From assembly GCA_003427395.1 (NCBI GenBank), contig BFEA01000128.1, positions 1,827,779 through 1,851,126 of the forward strand: a DNA stretch of 23,348 nucleotides, read 5' to 3'. Both the position numbers and the translations under genes were made by a program. Position 1 is the stretch's first letter. Each line of letters starts with the position of its first letter. The notes under the pieces were generated by a model. The model did not search any database and was not told the DNA's origin. It was given only the letters and a program-made list of their open reading frames with translations. Shown here one piece after another: positions 9,401-19,500 of this stretch. Origin of the DNA: Chara braunii. Lineage: Eukaryota; Streptophyta; Charophyceae; Charales; Characeae.

Positions 9401-12400
9401 TCCTGAAACATTCTCAATTCTATATGAGCAGGGGAAGTACGATGATCCAAGGCGACACGCATGATGGAAGGTGGTGTTACATGAACCTGAGATGGAAGCC
9501 CTCCGCATGAAATGACTGATGATGGACTATGGCTTGATAAAATGATTCACAAATGCTGCACCCAGACAAAAGAGCCTTCACTATCGTAAAGAACCATGTG
9601 CAGTCCCTTCTGCACCCCCAGCGGCATCCCAGAGTCGCTGATGTAATTTTCAGTACTGCTCCATGCTTCCACTACCCCAAAGTCAGAGGAGCAAGAAGAC
9701 AACACAGGGATGGGAGACAAAAGGACGAGATCGTCGAGATGTATAAATGAACAGGGACAAACCTCATGTCCTTCGAAATATGAACACAGCTTCTCATCAT
9801 CTGGAGCGTAGCACTCAGCAGCAGTCACCCAATTTCCATCCACTGTCGGGAAAACAGAGGCCTTGCCCAACATTGTCCAAGCGCTGTGCTCGGGACCGTC
9901 CTCGCGTAGACCAGACCGAGCTAGTGAAGATGCCCAAGCCTTGAACACGGACATCACCTGCATACATAAAAGCAGCATCACTTAGCTGCTACATGAAAGC
10001 AGCTTGTACAAAAAATACACGATATTCGTTTATAAGGCTATGACAGCAATGCACCCTAGGACCGATCGTGTGACATAAGAGTCTGCATACACCACCGGGA
10101 AAAACACTCTCTCCAGAAAGTGGGAAAAGAGTATCACAACCTCCTGTCACGCACACAGTGGAGGAGGGGGAACGAGAAGAAGAGGAAGAAGGCAGAGGAA
10201 ATAGAGGAGGACCGGGGGAGGAGAAGGAAGAGCAGGAGGAGGACGAGGAGGACAAGGATGATGATGAGGAGGAGGAGGAGGATAGGTGCTCAATCACATG
10301 AAGATGAAGGAGAAAAGGAGCACATAGAGGAGGACGGGGGGAGGAGAAGGAAGAGCAGGAGGAGGACGAGGAGGACAAGGATGATGATGATGAAGAGGAG
10401 GAGGATAGGTGCTCAATCACATGAAGATGAAGGAGAAAAGGAGCACGAGGGAGCACAGGGCATGGGAGCAAAAGGAGAGAAAAGGAGCCAAAGACAAAGG
10501 AGATCCAGCTTACCTTCCCCACAGCAACATCAGTGTTTGCAGCAGCAGTTGCCACAAATCTTTCCAGCAGCCGAAACTGTCCACGCAAAGACAGATTTTC
10601 TCTAATCAAGCCCGAACCAACAAAGAAATCTGCACAGCCACCATAAATTCCATAATGAGATATATGCCCACCCAAAGTAAAAAATCCTTTCAATCCATTC
10701 GAGCTCCCCTGTGCACGGGGATGGCTGCTGTTATCATTTTTTTTTTTCATTTTTTTTTTCCTGTTAACAGTGTTAACCACAAATTCCACGGTATTAGCAT
10801 TTTCTTCTACTACATGACGGAAATAACACAGCAGCAACAGGGGGGAACATATCTTGCATCCAAGCCTTTCACTCAAAACATTGCCTCAACTGTTTCAGGA
10901 CAGGGATCATGGACACCTTTCTGTAGCTTGATGAAGATAATGATCATCATCCAGGATCTCAAAGCCGAGTCACCAAGACGGACTTACAATCAACTCCAGA
11001 GAGCAATCAATGAGTACCTTATCATCAAAAGCTCGAGCATGAGAGTAGAATTCATCCATCAAAACCTATGTTGGGTCGTCGCCCATACCGGCACGCCCAG
11101 GCCAGTTGGGCACCCAGGCCAGTTGGGCATAGGGGGGGCCGCCCGGCAAAACCAGACGGGTCAAAAAAGAGGCGAGGATCCCCCCCCCCAAAAAAAAAAA
11201 GACTTCAGGTCAGGACTGCGCTTGGCCTAAGCAGTCAGAATCCGGTCTTAACTTCGGTTTTGGTGATGGGTCATCCAGGGGAGTTTGGGGGGTATAAACA
11301 GTGGCTAACGGGATTAAAAGCATACATTTTGGACTCATGTTTTCTCATTTATTTTTATCTTAAAACTAACAAGGAATTTCGAGGTGTCCCTCAGCCAACA
11401 GTCGTTTGTATTGCAGTTATTTTACACACAAAAAAAAAATCGCGGATTTTTTAATTTCCTTAAATTTTTAAATATTATGTGCTGGGATCACCCAGGACCC
11501 TGCCCGGGACCTGCTCAGCCCGGGCCGCCCGGGATGGTACCCGGGCAACCTTCCCCCAGCCGGGCCGCCCGGGGACCAACACAGCCTGGGTTAGGTCAAC
11601 GCCCAGTCCAGACGGTCCGGGCCAGATGGAATGGGGGGGGGTCCGTCCGGCAAAACCAGACGAGCCAAAAAAACGTCCCAGGAATTATTTTATTCATTTT
11701 TTTGAAGATGGGGTTGGACTGCGCTCACTGAGAGGAGCCCAAATCCGCAGAGAAACTTGTGAAAGAGCATGTGTGTTGGGTGGTTGGGGGGAGCTGGGGG
11801 AGGTTGAGGGAAGGGGGGAGAGGGGGTTTGACAAGGGGGTAAAAGGGTGTGTTGCAGCAGCCAATTCACTGAGGGGGGGAAGAAGAAGAAGAAGAAGAAG
11901 AAGAAGAAGAAGAAGAAGAAGGAGGAGGAGGAGGAGGAGGAGGAGGAGGAGGAGAGGAAAAAGAAGATGAAGACAAGAAGAGGAGGAGGAGGTGAGGAAG
12001 AAGGAGAGGAAAGGCGGAGGAGGAGAAAGAAGAAGGAGACTTAAAAAAAAAAAAGACGAAAACAAGACGAGGAGGAGAGGAGGAGAAGAAAACAAAAAGG
12101 AGGAGGAGGAGGAGGAGAAGCAGAAGAAGACGAAAGGAGGAGGAGGAGAAGAAGAAGAAGAAGAAGAAGAAGAAGAAGAAGAAGAAGAAGAAGAAGAAGA
12201 AGAAGAAGAAGACTGACGGGGGCTTCACCGACAATGGCGACAGCAGCAACTGACGATGGGGTTCAACAGGGGAACGCAACCGGCCAGGCCACCCGGGACC
12301 TCAACCAGACGAAGGCCGGGCCACCAAGCGGCCCAGATTTTAACGCAGCTTTTGAATTCTGTTAAATAGCAAACTGCCAAACCGTGATTATCTGGCTCAA

Positions 12401-15400
12401 TGATCATTTCCAGACAGAGATTAACTGCCTTCATGGAGTAGCACCAAATGACATGATGACTGCATGAACGCGACGGGACCGGTCAGAATCAGATGGTTGG
12501 TTGCATCATTGAGGTTGGTGTTCCATGTTTATCTTCACCCTTAAAGCAGAGCAGACTCAGCAAAATGAGTTGGCACTCAACATTTTGATCTCTTTCATCT
12601 GCCAGTCTGCAGAGCAGCCAAACAACCACCCATGCGGCACCCCTCTGAATTACATGCAAGGAGGTATTACTGCTAATGGTGTCCAGCCCAGCATAACATA
12701 AATATGATTGTGATGTGTAAACATCCACGTCGCCATCAGCCTACCTTTCAGATCAGGATAGAGAGGCTCAATAGGATGAGGACATATTTTGCCTACTTCT
12801 CTGCCGCTGACATTTGCATTATCTTCTTCATCTGGAGGTGCATCTGGCACAGCACTACCCATTGTCTCTTCTCTATCCGCATCCACACTGGCTCTCTTTG
12901 GAAACTTGTCACCATCACAAAGAAGCAAGGAGGCCACGCCCGTGGGGTCGCACCACCATACTTCAGATACACAACAAAACCGCCCTTCCTGACTACTGTC
13001 CTTGCGCGGCGGGAAGTTGCCTCCACAGGGATACGGCACAAAGACTGATGGGATATCGGTCATTGTAGCCTCAATTCTGTCTCTGTGAGTAGTCAAAAAC
13101 TTCCTGAAGAAGCTGTAAATACGTGCCATCTGTGCCAAACTGAGTTGCCCCACCGAACATGAAACAAATCAAAGAAAGGAATTTGTCAGGACTCATGCAA
13201 AAATGATGAAATGATGATATACCCACATTAATTAACCTCCTCTGTTCAAGGACTTACAATGAGTTATACCATCTGACGTAAAACAAGTCAAAAAAAGAAC
13301 ACGACATCGGAGATACGGAACAAATCCTACAATGGCCTGAGCCAAGACATTCAACAGTACACAGTAGATGCATACATGAATTACTACGCATCAAGACAAT
13401 GGAACAATGGCACATAGTGCTATAATACTACTAGTGTCTTCATGAGGTGGTTTTCTCAGTAGCAGATGAGCACCAGGAAATCGATGGCAATGATATTCGG
13501 CGCTGTGAGAAAGGAAAAAAAGAGAAGAAGAACAATGGCAGGGTTGAGAGGGCAGGCAGATTGTAAACTGGACAAGGGATGAGGTAGGAAAGAGTTTTTT
13601 TTTTTCAGGCACGTTTCAAGAGGGGGAGGAGGACGTGGTGGAAGAAGACAAGTAAGGGGCGCAGATCGTGGAGGAGCAGATTGGACAGGAGGAGGAGGTG
13701 GAGGGGAAATGTATGATAGGTGTCTGTCTTCTGCCTTCTGTTTGTCATTCCTGTTTCTTTTCATCTTCTGAGTTGTTTCAGCACATGCTTGGATTGGAAA
13801 GCTCACACACATCTATGATCCCGAGGATCAACCAATCACTGCATCTCACCAAGAACCCTTTGGAAACGTCTTTGCAACATGTTCTGCGACGCGGCTACAT
13901 TCTTATCACTGCAGGCGAATTCAGTCGAGTAATCCCACAGACAAGACCAAAAGACACAGACGGGAAACACTTTCACGGGATGATTCCCAGAAAGAGAAGG
14001 ACACAGACATGATGCTCCATCCTCGTAATCTGCGCGCAGAGACCTAACCAAAAACAGAGTCTTTCCTCAGGACAAGAGCGTCTGTATGTGACCATAAAAG
14101 AGAAAGACAGAGAGAGACAGAGAGACAGAGAGACAGAGAGACAGAGAGACAGAGAGACGGAGAGACGGAGAGACAGAGAGACAGAGAGACAGAGAGACAG
14201 AGAGACAGAGAGACAGAGAGGGAGACAGCGAGAGGGAGAGAAAGAGATCCACATGTTGCTGATTTGTATCTCTGTACTTGGGGCACTTTTCGAGTTGCCG
14301 ATACGTTTTTAGCGTGCTCACGAGGTGTGCTTTTAGCTGCATGGTGTGGGTGTCCCGTTCGCCTCTTTGTCTCATGCCCTTCTACTATGCCGTGGCGTCG
14401 CCGGGCCAGGTCCACTTGTGTTTCTAACAACATGAAGACCGCAGTCACTTCTCAGAACAGAACGGAGTTAAGACCACAGAGTCTTTTTTTCTTTCCAAGT
14501 TTCGTTTTTGAATATTAGTAAGAACTGGGGATGTATCTGGATATGATTGTGACTATATGCGGATGCATCTGCCCGCAATTACTTCTAGCGCTCAGTAAAA
14601 GAGTCCTAGTGTGAGTATGCCCTCAGAGAGCTGGTGGATCCCCAGCTGAAGCCCATGCATTTCGGAATGATGTTCTCCTCCAAGGTTGCGCCATTTCCAT
14701 CTGTATATGATTGCGTATATCATATGATGTGCATTGAACCTCCTTTCAGGGTGTCAGCTGCCATTTGCATACGATTAGTTCATTTTGCCAGCATGCACTC
14801 CTTTCCCTTTGTCCCTGCCTGTACTCCATCCTCTCTTGAGATCCTTGGGAAAAGTGGAAAGGGGGATTCCAACTGGCAAGGCTCCTTATTGTCTGGTTCA
14901 GTTGTCCCGCAAATCGGCACTCACAAGTCCCAGGCTGTCCCCTGCCTGAACATCCCCACCACCGAACACACATGCCTAGGCAGAGCAAAAGGAATAATGC
15001 AGATCACAAACAGGTCGCTGCTCACCTGACACTAACGCTCCTGCCGTTGGTACAGAACTTCCGAAACAAACCAATCATTTCCTCAATTGATATGTCCGTC
15101 TTCAATCCAAGGGCCTTCACAAATGACCTCGCCTTTATCTGCAGCATATCAGTGTGCACTGTCATTATCATGCTTGTTCTGCACACTGTCAGTCAAAGAC
15201 CACCACAGCATCATGTGCACGAGTTCGTGAACTCTGGTCTCAAACCATCATCCTCCCGAGCCTGTTTTATTTGCGGAGTTGCTCCACCAGGCCACACTCA
15301 AGCCGGGCTTGGTCGGAGAAGATGTTTGTGGATGTATGTGGATGCATGCACTTCCCAATAGAGATGACCTTCTGATTTGCACTGGCTCTTCGCAAGCTTG

Positions 15401-16542
15401 ACAGTGGCCTACCTTGTACAAAGGCAGAAAAAATGGGACACTGCGTATTACTTGTCGTTTAACTGATCAAGCATTGCTGCAAAAAAGTGAAGCCTGGCCT
15501 TATTGAGTACTGAGATAATGGATCACCAATAGATACTTCGAGCAACAATCAATATCAAACAGTATAGTACAGCTCAAATTATCATACAGCGGATATCCAC
15601 ACCTTATTCAGTCTGACAGTATTGATCTTCTGCCATCAATTGGTGTAGTGTAAACCCTGCTTTACACACAGATCTCAACACAAGACCAAGCCAGTCAAAC
15701 AAAAGTCTCGAGAAAAATATCGCTGGGCCTGTCTGGGACTCGGGGTGTGTTTAACAATCTATACACAACCGCTGTCTCGAAACCCATTTTCTAGGGTCGG
15801 TTGTTTTCCCTGACCCTGGAGTCATCAGCAATAAGGGCCTGAAGTTTTGGTTGGAGATCAACGCCCATCACCTGCGCAGAATCCGCCAGCAGAGGTAGTT
15901 AGGGGCAGTTCATCTATATGGCCACTCCAGGCCTCTCTCCAAGCTACTACGTAGCTGGTTACAAACACCCCGCATGTGCTGCTCATTCAGCTTCTGTAAA
16001 TTCGCAAGACAGGACAAGAGCATGGTGGAGAAGGACAAGTGAGTGGATATCGCTCAATCCAGGCAGACCATAGAGGACAGTGGTGGTGTGGTCTAACAGG
16101 GCATTGCAAACATGCACAATCTCCATCCTTCTTACCACAGCGGTACACTACAACGGGCGCTAGTGCCACAAGTGTCAGTTATGACACAATCTATGTCATC
16201 TGACAATGTCACACCACAGCTAAGGCTTACTCGATGACGAGTATGACACACCAGGCAACGGGGCTCAACCCTGCTACCTACCACCTTGCTTGAACCAAAA
16301 CTTTTGAGCAGAAAAAGTGGACTGCCAACCGTTAAGGGAGGCAGGCTGCATGGAAATCCATATCCATTTCTTGTCTGAGCCGACAAGACCAACGGCAAAC
16401 CAACAAACGCATAATCAATTTCCAATGCCAACATCAGCAGTACCAGACCAGTGTGTGCATGATCCTGGGGCCCAATGTTTGGACAAAGGGTGTTACCCAG
16501 AAGGATGCCACCCAAACACAAACTACAGCTGAAAGCATGCTA

Positions 16543-16576
<34 letters not shown>

Positions 16577-19500
16577 GTATGCTGATCCGTTGGCACTGGG
16601 ATAATAGCTCGGGTTGCACTAATGATACAGGGCCCCTCAACTTCCTCCTGCCCACACACACAAAGCTGCCGCTTCATGGATACCATACTGTGCCAGTTGG
16701 ACACTGCACTCCTTGCCTTTTTTTGCATAGATATTAGATAGCACAATGTGGACCCTTTCCACACTCCTCGTCCCTTCCTTGCCGCATTGAGTGCATAGTA
16801 TATTGGAAACCCCCTATGCCTTCCTCTTACATTGAGTGCATAGTATATTGGAAACCCCCTATGCCTTCCTCTTACCCCCTCCTGCATCAAGGACACCTAT
16901 CCCAATTGCACGGATGGCCTGTTGCAACCCTTCAAAACTCCCCTTCCATTCTGCCTCAACAATGCCCCTCTGCCCTACTTTGCATGGATAGCATCTTGCA
17001 AGCATCTTCTGCACCGGACCTCCTTCCCTCCGCCTTTCCCTGTTTTGCCTCACCCCTTCCTCCCTCGATATCTCCCCTGTCAGCCAACCCCCCACGGGCC
17101 TCTTTATCTTCCGCGGCCTCCCATCCAATTTGGTGACGGGTCGCCCCAGGGGGCATTGGAGGATATAAACAGGTTCAAAGAACCAGTACGCAGCAGACTC
17201 ACCCCGATGTCTGGAAAAACTTCAGAAACAAATATTTTACATACCAAAAGACTTCTGGCACAAATGCAATGCATATGGTTACTGTGCAGTTAATTGACCC
17301 GGGAGGATCAAAAAATTTATGTACCCAGCCCACAGCCAGTCCCAGATTGGTTGGGGAAAGGGTGTCTGGGGTTTCTGTCAGGACTTGAACTCATGATCGG
17401 TTTATCAACAACAAGTGTCAATAACATGTGTGTATCGCTCGTCCACAAAGGCCGGGTTTTGGTGACATTTCAGGCTTTTCCCCCCTCCTTTTTGCTGGTT
17501 GAGCCCCATGGCCTGGGTTTTCCGGGCTGGGACTTCCCGCTACTGTGAGTGGGTCTCCCCTGCCCAACCTGCCTGGTTGGTGATCTAGGAAGTAGCAGCT
17601 GGCCCTGAGCCCCCCCGGGGGTAGCCTAGGGATGACTTCTGAAATGAAATTCTGATGTTAGGATCTCTACTGACCACTGCTACTGTTTAGCTGTGCCGAC
17701 TTCATCCACAAGTTCCATAGACGACCAGGTCTCCGAGCAGTGAATCTACAGGGCTCACAAGACCACAAGTTGATCAACTTGAGATCGTAATCATCTCAAT
17801 TCAACTCAATCTTGGTAGTCAAAATCTTTAGCCAAGTTGGTACCAGGTGCAATTTCTCTTCACTTCGACCGCAGAGCTGAAAAGGTATTTTGCTGACTTC
17901 CCCACACAATACTTTGCGGGAGGGCTTCTAAGGCTCTGCACCACAGATCTTTTGAATCCCCGCCACCCAGCCCCCCTCGCCCCCCTTCCATGGCCAGCGT
18001 CCGAAGGCTTATAAACATGACTGTTGAAGGGCATATAAAAAAACAGATGAGGGGTGCCGGCGGGGCAGGGGGGAAGGAAGAACTTGGCTACGGAGAAGGA
18101 CATTAAAGAGTCTTTTGAACGTTTCGCCATATTTGTTAAATCTCACCCCTCTCTGTCAAGCAATGAGCCCTGCATTTTCCTCCACACTCTCCTTAACATC
18201 CTGAACCTTTTCTAAGATCCATGCACTGAGAACGTTCCTAAGAAGCTAAAAGCACGAGTGAAGGGCTCGTGGGAACCAAGGCAGATTGGAATGAATGGGC
18301 CTCTTTGTGCAATTTACCGTAGGTGACATTCAATGAAACTAGCCTCTTTATGCCATTAATAATCATAGGTGTCAAAAGAATGGCCACCGGATGCATGTGC
18401 CTTGTTTTTTGTTACTACTTGGCAGGCATGGCTGCACGGAATGCTCACACTGCCACGAATTATGGGACACTTGTCCACCATCCATATCTGCTCCCACAGA
18501 TCCACAAATTTGTATGTTCCTAGCAACACGATCAAGCATGTATGTGCCTTGTTTTGTGACCACTTTGCCGGCATGTCTAGAGGTCATGTTCACATCGCCT
18601 GCATTTTGGGTTGCATATCGTTTAGATAGCGCAGGAACAATTCTCCACCACACGTGTCTCTGCAGAGTCTGCTCCCATGGATGTACAAGACTGCATGCTC
18701 CTGGCGACGTATGCCACCATAAGGGTACTAGGCCGTATGCAACCATAAGGGTACTAGGGCGTATGCCACCATATATCAGTACCCCAGAGGCTGAACGAGA
18801 TGTGCTGGGAGAAGGACCTTGCCAAAAGTTATAGCTCTTCCAGAGTATGGCTCAACAGCAGAAAAGTTATGGGTTTAGGTCTCAGCTCATGCAGGTAGAG
18901 CGTTTTCTGTTTTTGTTTTTTTACATACGGTGGGTCTTCAGTCCGAAAGTATATTGCCTGCAAGTCTGTCCAGATACATGTAGCGGAGATACATGTAGTG
19001 GAGTGAGGTCCATTCTTGGGCTTGCACCTCGGACAGCATTGTTACTCTGACTGCACGAGCTGAAACCCAAACCCATAACTCTTTCCCCAGAGCGTAGGGA
19101 CATCGCAGAAGCATATAACTTCAGCAAAGCTGCATCAATTGCAGTCTGCTTTCCTCCCGGCTTGGGATGGACGAGCATCAGGGCCTCCCAAATACATGTG
19201 GTCTATGGTCTGGCAGCGAGGCCCATCATCTTGAACTGACCCGGCCGGGATAATTCAGAATGATTTTATTCTACCCAACTGGTTCCATCTGGATTCTAAC
19301 TAGGGTCTCTATGTCAAAAGTTCATGGTGTACCAACTGGTCTAGACTCTAGGCCCATCGGTAAAATTCTGCATTCTCTACAGAGGGCAGACTACAATATT
19401 TCATTTTAGGTGCCTTTTCGGTTGTCCTATGATTTGATTTACGGATTTACACAAGGGGTGGCAAAGGTACCAAAATTTTGACTGGTAATGAAATGACTTA

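Larger units (their letters stand above)
6779..9510 (+). mobile_element. Decayed non-LTR (LINE, L1-like) retrotransposon, 5' part only
   Basis: The plus strand carries, in element order, a CCHC zinc knuckle (7411-7458) in a gag-like ORF1, acidic ORF1-like coding sequence to 9184, and the beginning of an AP-type endonuclease (SWNMSGLGEVRR at 9303-9338, then GGTMILILKHSQFYM and DGRWCYMNLRW within 9361-9510). 'SWN(V/M).GLG..RR' followed by 'GG..(I/V)L......GR' is the known N-terminus of LINE ORF2. Frames change several times and stops intervene, so it is inactive. No reverse transcriptase is visible before exon f. The boundaries are estimates; no target-site duplication was identified. Confidence 0.7.
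5189..9675 (-). other. 4.5 kb intron between exons f and g
   Basis: Contains a tRNA-like box B unit near 5767, a 123-bp tandem duplication (6385-6625), a pyrimidine-rich stretch (about 6626-6775) and a decayed plus-strand LINE (about 6779-9510). The parts 5200-5700 and 5800-6380 show nothing recognisable. Open frames there are short and lack family features. Confidence 0.6.
10630..12744 (-). other. Intron between exons d and e, 2.1 kb, repeat-rich
   Basis: GTAGGC donor at 12744, TGTGCAG acceptor at 10630. Contains CCCGGG-rich repeats (11090-11170, 11480-11675, 12280-12325), a G-run-rich stretch (about 11778-11845) and GAA/GGA tracts (11879-12213). Open frames of poly-Lys, poly-Glu and poly-Ser come from the triplets. 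The stretches 10640-11080, 11310-11480 and 12330-12740 show nothing recognisable. Confidence 0.65.

Noticed and set aside
9547-9675. In-frame continuation of exon f toward the LINE
   Set aside because: The frame stays open to about 9547, but family similarity stops near the GTAGTG donor, so the extension was not counted as coding.
10120-10876. Long frames on both strands (poly-Ser/Leu and Glu/Arg-rich)
   Set aside because: Produced by GGA/GAT triplet repeats in the e-f intron. Only 10514-10629 on the minus strand is coding.
11479-12279. Poly-Arg, poly-Lys, poly-Glu, poly-Phe and poly-Ser open frames
   Set aside because: Artefacts of the GAA/GGA tracts, which lack stops in most frames.
13973-14448. 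Ser/Leu-rich minus-strand and Arg/Glu-rich plus-strand frames
   Set aside because: Artefacts of the AGAGACAG tandem repeat.
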